Below, one piece after another: positions 53,045 to 63,400 of a stretch of 64,000 nucleotides of DNA. The DNA is taken from positions 496,001 through 560,000 of the forward strand of contig JAAVTG010000581.1 in assembly GCA_011947345.1 (NCBI GenBank), written 5' to 3'. The notes beneath the pieces are model-generated. The model was not told the origin of the DNA and ran no database searches. It was given only the letters and a program-made list of their open reading frames with translations. Within the stretch, counting starts at the first letter, position 1. Each line of letters begins with the position of its first letter. The translations under genes were made by a program, and so were the position numbers. This DNA comes from Phytophthora quininea (taxonomy: Eukaryota; Oomycota; Peronosporomycetes; Peronosporales; Peronosporaceae).

Positions 53045-53911
53045 GTGATTCAGGCCCACGGAGGATACGATGGACGGTGCAGCCTCTCAGGCAAACCTTG
53101 CGGACTTGTGTTGTGGTTGCAGGCGACTCGGAGTGAACGGTGCTCGGACAAGGCCCTGACCGCTGCAGCTGGAAATGGACATTTGGAAGTGGTGGGGTTT
53201 CTGATCGAGTCCTACTTGGAGCCAATTGAGGCGCACGATGTTCAAGGCGGTGAACGCAGGTCGAGTGGATGTGGTGCGAACGCTTGTGCATCGTGAATCG
53301 ATAAAGATCGAGCAACGCAGTGCGAGTGCCTCGTGTCGTTGATGCTGCGAGTGAGGCTTTGGAATTCGCTGCTCACGTTGATCGCGTCGAAATAAAGCTG
53401 ACCCGCGAACAGTTCGTTGTGTTCTGATGAATGCTGCAGCGGACGGAAAATGTGATCTCGTGACGGTGCTTTTGGTGAAGGCTGGGTAGGACTGCAGCCA
53501 GTTCGCACTCGCTACTGCTGCACGCTTCAAGACGCGGAAAATCTGATGGAGGCAAGCAACCACGGTTTGAATTCGCTGGATACGCTGCAGGACTGAAAGT
53601 CCTGCAGCGGTTGGGACTTGAATAGTGCCTCAGAGAATGGACACGCAGAAATTGTGAAGCTGCTGTTGGACAAGATCATTGTGGGCAGCAGCAACCTCCT
53701 GCACAATGCGCCGCAGCAATTGGAAAGTATTACTTTGCGATCTGTCTCGCCGTCAACGGCAACGGACACCTCGCGGCATTGCATTTGCTGCCGGTTGAAA
53801 TGTTGGCAGCTGACGAAATCCGTGCTGCTCTTCACAATGCGGAATCAGGAGGACACGACGACGTGGCGCAGTGGTTACGCAGCAAAACAGCAGACCGCGT
53901 AGATCAAATGG
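53045..53911 (+). pseudogene. Ankyrin-repeat gene relic
   Basis: Broken ankyrin segments in shifting frames: AAAGNGHLEVVGFLIE (53162-53209), SASENGHAEIVKLLLDKI (53620-53675) and, near the end, AALHNAESGGHDDVAQWLRS before a stop at about 53911. This form is typical of Phytophthora ankyrin families and is more decayed than A1-A4. Confidence 0.6.
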
Positions 53912-53969
53912 TTTGAAATGTGTGCTGAGGTGAAATCGGTGGAATTATTCAAACAAGCAACAATAAAGC

Positions 53970-54190
53970 TTGACCAAGAAACTTGACGTAATTGCCAAGA
54001 AGTGGTTGGTGAGTCTTCTTCTAGCACCAACAGTGGCGATCAGCATACTTTACAACAGTTAAGCATTATTTGTAGTTGTCCAGAAAGGAAGTGGAAAGTG
54101 TGTCAATGGTTGAGAATGCGATGGCCGCGGCGGTGGCCAGGAGCACGAACGACGGTCTTGTGGTTGATTCAGGTGGAGAAAGTTGTGCTT
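53970..54190 (-). pseudogene. RxLR-like effector family 3 relic (internally deleted)
   Basis: The plus-strand text first matches the 3' end of family 3 (gaaacttgacgtaattgcc, compare 15715-15733) and then, after a large deletion, its signal-peptide region (gatggccgcggcggtggcca) and upstream flank. It keeps the position and orientation of effector 3 relative to the family 4 copy at 54615, so the divergent pair was duplicated here as well. Confidence 0.65.
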
Positions 54191-55016
54191 GATTGGGTTG
54201 TTTGGCATATCGTAGGATAACTTGATTGCGAGGATTCAGTTCTGATAGAATATCGCTTTCCTGTAGAGTACTATCGTTAGAATCTAGAGAAACCAGATGA
54301 ACAATGAGTAAGTAGACTGACTACCTGACGCGGTTCACACGTGATCATGGGGTTCGTTCTTGTTATTTAAGCTGGCCTTGTCTCGCGTATTTTACGTGGT
54401 GATTTCTGCGTCGAAAACCCCAGACGGATCTCATTGCGAGCAATCGGCAGCGCTGCTCGCTCCATGTCTGCCCGTGCACATCATGATTCGTACATGAATC
54501 AATACGCCCCATCAACAAAAACCGCAATCAACGATGCCGCTCCGATGTGTACTCGACAAACCCGACCTATTTCGCAATCCGCTCAAGTCAAGCCGTGTGA
54601 TCTCGTAGACCACAATGCGTCTCCATGTTGTCATCCTCGCAGCAGTAGCCGCACTTGCTTTGATCGGAGATGCAGGTGCTCAAGCCAACACTATGGCGAA
54701 GTTTGATCACCATGGTGACAAGGGCGACCGACGATTCCTGAGAGTGGACACTGAGAAAGGAGAAGAGAGCGGCGGCATTAAAACAAACGCGGTCGACGAT
54801 GAAGAGCGAGCGTTGCCTTCCATGGCGACGACCAGTAAGAAAGTGGCGAAAATTGGAGGGAAGCCGGCGAACTGGCGGTCCGCGATGGATATACGCCCAA
54901 GACGTTCTACCGGTGGCTAGGACTCCAAAAATTGCCTCGCAACCACCCGAGATGGCTGGCGTACAGCAAATTCAAAGAAGCGTACAAGCTAAAGAACCCC
55001 AACAAGTTCAAGAGAA

Positions 55017-55030
55017 CGTTCAAGCCAAAG
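55017..55030. repeat. Target-site duplication of LINE 2 (left copy)
   Basis: cgttcaagccaaag, exactly repeated at 57219-57232. It lies within the conserved FKPK codons of the effector tail, and intact family 4 copies carry only one such stretch. Confidence 0.88.
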
Positions 55031-57218
55031 ATTAAATGAGTTAATTAACAGTTTAACGGATTTCTCGTCTAAGCTGCTTTATCTCGTAGCATCAGATTTA
55101 TCGTTGAGAAATCCAAATGGTGTGTTGCTCTAGAGCGACAGCATCAGTGTTTTTGGCGGTTCGAAGCCCAATTGACGTATTATCGACAGTATTGCCGATT
55201 CGTCGTAATGGAGGCTGCGTGTTGGTAGATGAATTGGCTGTGCATTTTGAAGGAGCACATCATCCCAGGGGTGCTTGGAGTTTCGGTTGGGGCCTCCCTG
55301 AAGAGAATGCCATTTCGCAGTCTCCACGTTGCATGGAAGATGATTGCCGTGTGTACTCTCCACAGAAGAAGGTGTACCTTATGATTTTCTCGCCAACTTG
55401 CTCGCAGGTCTTGTGCTGTGGGGAAGAGCAGAAGCCGCCAAGTCATTCGAGTTCTGAACGCCCGACGCCAGGGTTTGTACACGTGTTCCCACATCGATGT
55501 AAGCGATGTGCACATGAAGAAGCAATGCTGTACTGTTTCAATCGCTTGGCACCCAGCGCGTACACACTGCTGAATTGTCGGGTTCAGTGATTTCAAGAAG
55601 TATAGCCTCGAGCCAACGGTAATATCACCGCAATATAGTCGTAACATCACATCATGAGCCACTGGAAGTAGTAGTCCTCGCAGTGCTAGTACTTTTGACA
55701 GCGTTTGGTGAACACGTCGCCGTGGACATCCCAAATCCTCAAGTGGATGGTGCTCCAGCGCAGGCGCTTGTTCAAGCAGCTTACCCCAGTCCTTTTCCCG
55801 TAGTTTTGGGAAGAATCGTACGCTTGGCGTAGTAATATTGGCACTACTCACAGATAATCCGTGAATTGGAGGTGTGTTTGTTGCATTTGCCGCTTGGATC
55901 TCTCCTGGATGAGATTGAGGTAGAATTCTTGACATAACTTCTCTCAACTGTCTGTAGAGACGAAAAATATCCGTAAGGACAACTTCAGATCCGAGTATCG
56001 GGTGAAGCGTTGAACATATTTTGGCGAAGGACGCGGCCGATGAAGGCCAGTAATGATTTTCGTCTAGAAAATAGGCAAAACAGTCCAACTTTTTCTCCGC
56101 AAGTGCACGACATAAGCAGCCAAACTTGGTAGTACCTGACCCCAATGGCGTCGAAGTTTGTGTTAACTCTCTGGAGTGCCACAGATGGAATTCAGATGAC
56201 TTATTCCACCATATTGGACTGTACAATGCCAATTGCACTTTTTGAGTCTACTGACTTGTAGCGACGATCGCGGTGGCCAATTTATTCTGTCCCAATCGCG
56301 CAGAGTTCGACGCCACCACAGTGACATCATTGTTGCTCTCCAACCGCTGGTCGAGGTGGATCCTGAAACAGAAAGTCACTGGATCGTGGCCTAGCAATTT
56401 CCCCATAGCGTGTTTGGATTATATGCATCATTGGTCGATACCACACGTTATCATTGCTGTCTGAGTTGGAACTGGTAGTCACCACAAAATGCCGCAACTG
56501 CTGTAGGTGCTGACGGCGAACTACTGTTGCTACATCAGGGACTCCGATTCCGTCCATTTTTGCGGTGTCATCGCTAGTCCTTTTGTACAATGCTGACGGC
56601 CGTTTTTCCGACACTAATGCGATTGTATAGAACGTAGCGGTTTATCTTTCCTTGCCATCGCTTTATAAATCGCGTGGGAATTATCATCGCAGTTGTGAAG
56701 TACCAAAGTATAGACAAAATCTCAACTTGAGCGATTAGTCTTCGACCAAGCAGAGTACGCGCTCGCCCTTTCCAGAGCTGCAAGCGTTTAATCATCTTTT
56801 GATCGATCTGCGCCGCAAGTTTTTCAGATGTGTCCAAATTTCCAAAAGGTATGCCAAGGTAGCGCGTTGTTTCGCCTCGTTTCAACGATCGAAGCGGGTC
56901 CAAACGTGGTGCTGGACACTTATTATTCAGACTCATCATGACGCTTTTGGTGTGGTTCAGCTGCGCTCCAGATCCCACGCAGTAACAGTCTACGATCTTC
57001 AGTTGATTCACCAATTACGCCTTCCCTTTTGAGAAGAACGGTATCATCAGCAAAAAACGCCACAGGAATCCGTAGCGTCTCATTTACTTCGATGCCGAGA
57101 TCTTGATTGGTTCGCAAGAGATTTCCCAGTGGTTCTAGTGAGAGTGCAAACAAAAACGGCGATAATGGATCCCCTTGTTTAACACCGCGTGCTGGAGATA
57201 GAGCATATTGGGCCCACC
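55031..57218 (-). mobile_element. LINE retrotransposon 2, 5'-truncated
   Basis: A 2.2-kb element on the minus strand flanked by the 14-bp duplication. The 5' end lies within the reverse transcriptase: ARGVKQGDPLSPFLFAL followed by VAFFADDTVLL (catalytic ADD) in 57258-56923, then TRYLGIPFG in 57014-56574. The C-terminal part (56238-55180) includes a zinc-like C-x-x-x-x-C, H, C stretch (CVRAGCQAIETVQHCFFMC). Endonuclease and ORF1 are missing, as in typical aborted reverse transcription. It is related to LINE 1 but not the same subfamily. Confidence 0.88.
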
Positions 57219-57268
57219 CGTTCAAGCCAAAGAAGAAGCCTATCTTGTTGCGACTCAAAGAAACGTAG

Positions 57269-57862
57269 AATCAGAATTCTTTTGAGAAGCACTTAAGACA
57301 AGTAACTACAGCAAAAAATTCCGTCGTAGTTGTTGTTTCAAGAAAAATAGCTTTGGCCTTGTTTTCACAGCATTTTTTAGTTCACCGCTTGCCAGCGGGA
57401 AGTTCGCTAGAAGATCAGACCTCGCGGAATTTGACAGAGTCCTATTGGGAAGATGAACGTGAACTTGGTTCGCGTGTCAATTTTGAGAATGCGATGGCCA
57501 CAGTTCTGCTGGAAAAGGTTGTGCGTTGTTTTAAAGAGTTTGTTGCAACGTATCGCAGCCTATGATTCATAGAGTGTTTTGTAGGCTCTTTTGAGGCGGT
57601 GTCATACACGATCGCGTGAACGGTTTTCCAAATAAAACGGTGCAATTGAATCGCTCGTGATGGTTCGTTGTAGATGATTATAATAACACTGCGAAAAGAT
57701 GCTGCGTTGGCGCATGTCATGCCCATGAGCCCCGATGGGGTTCATGGACATCACGGATCACGTGCACTTATCAATATTGCTACCACAATATGTACGTGGT
57801 CCATTCGGCAATTCACACTTTCCGACTTGAGCTAAAATCCGTCGACCACAAACTTCAAAAGT
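57269..57862. other. No gene recognised
   Basis: Between the split effector and effector 7. A small open frame (57353-57565) and its antisense have no known domain. It should contain the promoter of effector 7; the 19-base leader motif is not found here. Confidence 0.4.
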
Positions 57863-58231
57863 ATGCGTCTTCATATTGTCATCCTCATGGCACTAGCGAC
57901 ACTGTTTGCAAGCGCCGGCGCTGCGGATTTCCCGATCGATGAGAGTGACAAACGATTCCTGAGGGTTAACACCGCGGCCGAAGAGCGAGCGGTGCCTGCA
58001 ATGGCAACAACAATGCATCTGGCGAAAAATCTGGATCGAACTGTCAGCAGCTTGATGCGGCGTGGGGCGACCCCAACGTCGCTGAAGGCCTGGCTGGGGC
58101 TCGCCAGCTTGCCGCGATCGCATCCGAATTGGGCCACCTACAGCAAATTCGTCCAAAAGTTTAAGGAGAACTTCCCTGACAAGTACAACGAGCAGCTGCT
58201 GCTCAAGGTGCTCGGAAAAAGACGTAGATAG
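57863..58231 (+). CDS. RxLR-dEER effector, family 7 (intact)
   Basis: A 122-residue protein: signal peptide MRLHIVILMALATLFASAGA, RFLR at residues 31-34 and AAEER at 38-42. The C-terminal domain carries LKAWLGLASLPRSHPNWATYSKFVQKF in two adjoining parts, matching the module of families 1, 2 and 4-6 and looking like a compact W/Y-type helical unit. The frame is intact. It lies upstream of the riboswitch-controlled transporter S3 on the same strand with 266 bases to the aptamer, but as a separate transcription unit. Confidence 0.92.
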   Translation: MRLHIVILMALATLFASAGAADFPIDESDKRFLRVNTAAEERAVPAMATTMHLAKNLDRTVSSLMRRGATPTSLKAWLGLASLPRSHPNWATYSKFVQKFKENFPDKYNEQLLLKVLGKRRR

Positions 58232-58496
58232 GGATCGCAAAGGCAATGGCAAGCTTCGGCTTGGTGCAAGTGTAGCTCTCGATTGAGTGAGCTCGCCCAT
58301 CGCGGTACCTCGCCTTTTAACAGCCAATCACAACCTCGAATCTGCATGTATCTTGCTTCTAGTATACTGCGCTCCTCTTGACTGGCTCGCGACAAGCTCA
58401 CTTCCGAATTTCGATCAAGAGTGGCAAGCGGTATTTATTATATGTTTTCCAATTGATTTTTGCCTCTGGGGTTGACACCACTGACGCTCAAGCAGC

Positions 58497-58593
58497 GAGG
58501 GTGCCGACGCCAGCCACGGACCAGTTCCGTGCGCTGACCGGCTGAGATGAGACCCTTAGAACCTGATCCGGCTCGTACCGGCGGAGGGACTGC
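58497..58593 (+). promoter_or_regulatory. TPP riboswitch (THI element) upstream of S3
   Basis: The plus strand reads GAGGGTGCC, a P3 arm of different sequence from S1, GGCTGAGA (CTGAGA at 58542-58547), ACCCTTAGAACCTGATCCGG (from 58552), CTCGTACCGG and GCGGAGGGACTG. The conserved TPP aptamer bases are kept while the P3 arm and the GGTTC/GGCTC stem vary, as expected for a selected RNA structure. It ends 150 nt before the S3 start codon. Confidence 0.93.
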
Positions 58594-58674
58594 TGTGACT
58601 TCTTGTTGTTGACGCTTCCTGTGTGTATCTATTTCCCTCAAGACCTGTTCTTCCACTCCCAAGAAAATCTTCAA

Positions 58675-58734
58675 AGTAGGATTTTGTTGTACTTCATGTA
58701 AATAGTTACAGATCTCATCTTATTTATGGTTGTA
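58675..58734 (+). promoter_or_regulatory. Putative 5'-UTR intron of S3
   Basis: GTAGGA at 58675 and TTGTAG at 58734 bound 60 nt ending 9 nt before the ATG. If retained, it adds a start-stop minimal upstream frame (ATG TAA, 58695-58700) and a second upstream ATG (58725) out of frame with the protein. Both would reduce translation. Splicing out would give a clean leader. The S1 leader has a comparable candidate. Confidence 0.5.
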
Positions 58735-58743
58735 GGGACCAAG

Positions 58744-60331
58744 ATGCTCGCAAGCGGAGTGACCTACGGCGTCATGATCGCCACGTTGGTGGCAGTTGCC
58801 ACCTACGCCATCGCCGTCAGTCGACGGATGGAGATCAACAATGTCAAGAACTTTGTCAGGTAAAACTATTTTTTATTAGCATATCTTTTTTACTAAACAT
58901 TTTGATGATAATGCAGCGCCAAGAACTCGACGACTGCTCTACGTCTGGCCTGGTGTTTCTTCTCTGCTGGAATGGGCTCATGGACGCTCTTCTCCTTCCC
59001 TCAGATCGGAGTGGACGCTGGTTCCTGGGGTGTCATTGGTTACACGCTCTCTGGAGTCTGCGGCATGTTGGTGCTGGCCTATGTGGGTCCGTACACTCGG
59101 GCTGCTTTCGGGGACAACGTCACGATGACGGACGTGGTCAACCAGCGCTTCGGCTACGCCATGCAGGTCTACGTGGCGCTCATTGCCGTCTTCTACCAGT
59201 TCATTTCGCTGGCGTCGGAGTTGACGTGCGTTGCACAGTTGACGACCATGATGTCGCCGAATGCCCACCCGATCATCCCAATCTTGGCGGTCGTGCTGCT
59301 CACGAACCTGTACCTTTTGATCGGCGGACTGCGTGCCAGTTTGGCCACGGACGTGTGGCAGGGCATTGGCGTGATCGTGCTGCTTGCTGCAGTTTGTATT
59401 GCCATGTGCTTCCATGTGTCCATTCCTGATGGAGCGTGGTCGAGGACCAATGTGGCTGCGTTCACGACTGCAGGCTTCGAGACGCTCGTGACGCTGGTGA
59501 TCGCCGTGACTGCGTCCAACCTTTTCTTCACGGGCTTCTGGCAGCGTGTGTTTGCAGCATATGACGACGACACCGTTCGCAAGGGCGCCTACTACGCTTG
59601 CTGCATCATTATTCCATTCACAGTGGCGCTTGCGCTGGCTGGCATGGTTTCGTACCTTGCATACCCGGATGGCGACTTGTTCTTCGCGATCCTAATGGAC
59701 ATGGGTCACGGCTGGGAAGTGCTCATTGTCATTGTCATCGCGATGCTGGCGAGTGGCGTGAGCGACTCGATCCAGATCGGGATTGCTGGTGAACTTACGG
59801 CGTGCTTCCCAAAGTTGAACTTGCTGTACGCGCGTATTATTTGCGGTAAGTTCACCTGAGTTTCCTCCTCGTTGCTGTTGTGTAGTTGTTAACGGATGGA
59901 ATGTTATTCCTGCAGCTCTGCTTAACGTCCCGGCCGTCGTGATCGCCTACCACCAATACGATATCTTGAACCTGTTCTTGATCGCTGATCTACTGTGCAC
60001 GGCCGCCGTCGGCCCGATGCTTCTCGGCGCGTGGAAGGGTGCGACGCGTACGGGCGCTCTTGCTGGAAGCGCTGCCGGCCTGATCACTATCTTCATTTGC
60101 GGCGTCATCGCGCAAGGCAAGTTTGTTGGCGGTTTCAACTGGTTCGTCCTGCCAGAGGGTCTCTACTCGCAGAACAGCATGATCACGTTCATCGTGACGC
60201 TCATCATCCCTCCGCTTGTGACTGTGATCGTTTCGCTGTTTACGCGCAGTGAGCTTCCGACGGATACCAGCTACCTGCTTGAGCACTCCCCGTCCAGGCG
60301 ATCAATGGGCAGAAAGATTGATCACGCTTAA
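58744..60331 (+). CDS. Sodium:solute symporter, inferred thiamin transporter (copy S3)
   Basis: Exons 58744-58859, 58917-59845 and 59916-60331; introns of 57 and 70 nt at the same positions as in S1. The 486-residue protein starts MLASGVTYGVMIATLVAV and is clearly paralogous to S1, but more divergent (for example RRMEINNVKNFV against RTMDVTSIKNFV), so the S1/S3 duplication is older than S1/S2. Hydrophobic spans and SSS-family segments (GGLRASLATDVWQG; FWQRVFAAYD; GGFNWFVLPEG) are intact. Regulation by the upstream TPP riboswitch points to uptake of thiamin or a precursor across the plasma membrane; Phytophthora species are known to need external thiamin. Substrate not proven. Confidence 0.9.
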
Positions 60332-60436
60332 AGCTGATCATTCGCTACCGACACGAAGGTGTTGCTTCTATGCTGTTCAAACTGTTGGCACGTCCATTCA
60401 CTCTGGGTTAAGTAAGGACTTAATTCAGTTGCATCC

Positions 60437-63400
60437 TCACTCGGTTTCACACAACTGCGCGTTGTTATCCATCAGGAAGCGCACCACATCGCCGTGTGCG
60501 TTTTGCATGGCAAATAGTAGCGGTGTCCAGCCTTTTGCATTTGCCAAGTTCACTGTTGCCTTGTGTTCAACCAAAAGTCTAGCAATGCCGAGATTGCCTG
60601 CAAAGCAAGCTTTACTGAGAGACGTATCTCCAGTTCTGCACTGAGTATCAACATTGGCACCACGCTGTAGCAGTATCAGCACCGCAGCTTCATGGCCTTC
60701 CTCCACCGCCAGCAAGAGCGGCGAATTCCGTCCATTATCGAAAATATCAGTGAGAGCGCCACGGTCGAGGAGAAAACGCATCATGCCAAGATTACACTGT
60801 TGTGCAGTCAGATGCAGAGCTGTCTTGCCGTTCTTGGCGTGTACGTTGACGTTGGCCCCTCGTTCGATAAGGAGGTCGCAAATCGCCTCGTTGCCTTCGG
60901 TGGCAGCAAATAATAAGGCGGTCCATCCAGCGTCATCTGCTTTGTGAATGTCTGCGTTAAAAGCTAAGAGAAGTCGAGCGACGTTGATCTGGTTGTGCTT
61001 TACCGCCTCGTGAAGTGGTGTCAATCCAGATCTTGTTGCTGAGTCCACTGGCGCGTCAACGTTCAGCAGGAACGTCACGACAGCTTCGTGACCCCCGCGA
61101 GCAGCTAACAACAACGCAGTGCATCCCTCCTTATCTCGTGTTTCGATACCGGTACAATATTCACTCGTCAAAGCAGCTCGAACTCTATCCAGATCACCAT
61201 GCGAGGCAGCGTTTAGAAGAGATGCCTCGGTTTCGTGAAGTGCTCGTTGGTATTCTTTGATTAGGTTTGCAGTGTGCTTGTGATTTTGTGCAATTGCGGC
61301 ATCAACTGCTGTCCGTCCTTCATTATTCTGTAAGTTTGTGTCGCTCCGGTATTCCAGTAAGAGAGACACAATATCTTCATGACCTCGCTCAGCAGCGATA
61401 AAAGTGGAGTTCGACTAGCAACGTCAGCCAAATCTACCGTAGCACCCTCTTCCAAAAGTGCTTTGACCACGTCCGTGTGTCCTGCTCGGCTGCTACGCTC
61501 AACGATGTTCGTCTCGCGTGATTCCGTACGTCAACGGTTAGTTTTCCTTCTTCATCAAATAAATCTGTAAGCCCGCTTTCATCTAGGTCGTATCCATCGC
61601 AAAAGCTTCCAAGGGTCAATAAATATCGGACGAGCTCTGAGTGGCCACGTCGTGCTGCTTTGTGTAAAGCACAATCGTCTTCATCATCCATCGAATCGAT
61701 CTTAGCTCCACGATAAACTAGAGCCATGAGAATCTCTTTGTATCCTCCTTCTGCTGCGAAAAGTAGCGGAGTCCAGCATTTCTTGTTCGTCAAGTCGACA
61801 GCGGCACCGCAATCGAGAAGAAGCTGAACAATATCCACGTGACCGAGATGAACAGCGATATTTAGAGCAGTATCTCCGTCGTTATTCTGCGCATTGATGT
61901 CAGCATTCTTGCTGAGCAACAGGTGAACCGTTTCCTCGTGGTTATTAGCAATAGCTAGAGTAAGTGGCGTATCTCCGTTTGCGTTTCGACTCGAGACCCG
62001 TCCACCTTTTTCCAAAGCAGCTTTTACTCTGTCCACATTGCCTTGAGATGCGCTCTCCAACACGATATTATTTATCTGGAAAAGCTCACGCTCTCGTTGA
62101 TGAAGAAGGGCGATAGCAACGGCATTTTCCTGCTGCTGCGCGATATCGAACGCAGTGAATCCCTTGCCGCATGTCGTGTACAAATCAGCGTGACCATCAA
62201 GAAGAAGGCGCATTGCCTCGATATGTCCACAACCAACTGCATACATGAGAGCTGTCTTCCCCAAACTGTCTCGCAAGTCGACGTCAGCACCTTCGTCGAG
62301 CAACAAAGCTAAGATACCACATAAATTAGCTTTGGCTGCAGCAACTAAAGCCGTCTCGCCAGTTTCATCTGCAATATCGATATTTGCATTCCACTCAAGG
62401 AGAAGTTGAACCATCTCGAGATTTTCGTTAAGAATGGCCTTCATCAACAGAGGCGTTTTCCCTTCATCGACCATATTCGATGAAGCTCCACGTTGAAGAA
62501 GCAATGAAGCGACAGAGCAGTCTCCTGTATCCACAGCGAAACGCAGAGCTGTATCTCCCCTTATATTGCTTGCATTAACGTCTGCGTGATGATCAAGAAG
62601 GAGAGAAACAGCCTCTTTCCATCCACCTTTGGCAGCATAAATCAATGGAGTATTTCCCAACACGTCATGTGATTCAGCTTCCGCACCGTGGTCGAGCAGA
62701 CACGTCATCATACTGGTATGGCCGTGAGTTGCTGCATATGCGATAGCAGTCGACCCATCTGCGTTGGTAGCAGCAACATTTGCATTTCTGGATAATAGAA
62801 GATGAACTATTTCTTCGAGGCCTTGCTCACACGCTCTCATGAGCGGTGTCTCCTTTTATATTCATTAACTCGATTGAAGCACCATCATCCAACAGCAAGG
62901 ATGCAATCTTACAACGCCCTGAGTGCAGCGAGTAAAACAAAGCTGTTTCACCGAGTGCATCTTGAGCATTTATGTCTATCTCACCATCGAGCAGGAGTCG
63001 TATCATTTCTTCTGAGGATTCTCTTGCAGCAATCATCAGTGGTGTCGTTTGATTTCGATCACACAAGTCCGCCGAGGCATTAAGTTCTAGCAACAATCGA
63101 ACAGCGCCAATATTGTTGCTACCAATTGCCACTGATAACGCCGTCTGGCCAGTATCATTTTGGGCGTCAATGGCTCCGTTGTGCTGAGTTAGTAAATGAA
63201 CAATGTCGTTGTGTCCCCTTTGATAGCAAACATTAGTGGTGTCCAATACGTTGATCCCACCAGATCAGTTTTGGCACGGTAATGGAGAAGCACATGAGCA
63301 ATATCCAAGTGTCCTTCTTGTGATGCGATGCTCAGTGCAGTCCGTCCTGTAATATCTTGCGCGTTCACATCTGCTCCGCAGTCCAACAGCAGTTGCACCA

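Larger units (their letters stand above)
54615..57268 (+). pseudogene. RxLR-dEER effector, family 4 copy 4, split by a LINE
   Basis: Signal peptide MRLHVVILAAVAALALIGDA, RFLR and VDDEER are in frame. A shift near 54890 ends the frame at 54920, with the FYRWLGLQKLPRNHPRW/YSKF module in another frame up to 55030. The gene is then interrupted by LINE 2. Its last codons (FKPKKKPILLRLKET and stop) resume at 57221-57268, after a 14-bp duplication. The upstream leader motif is intact (54555-54573). Confidence 0.88.
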
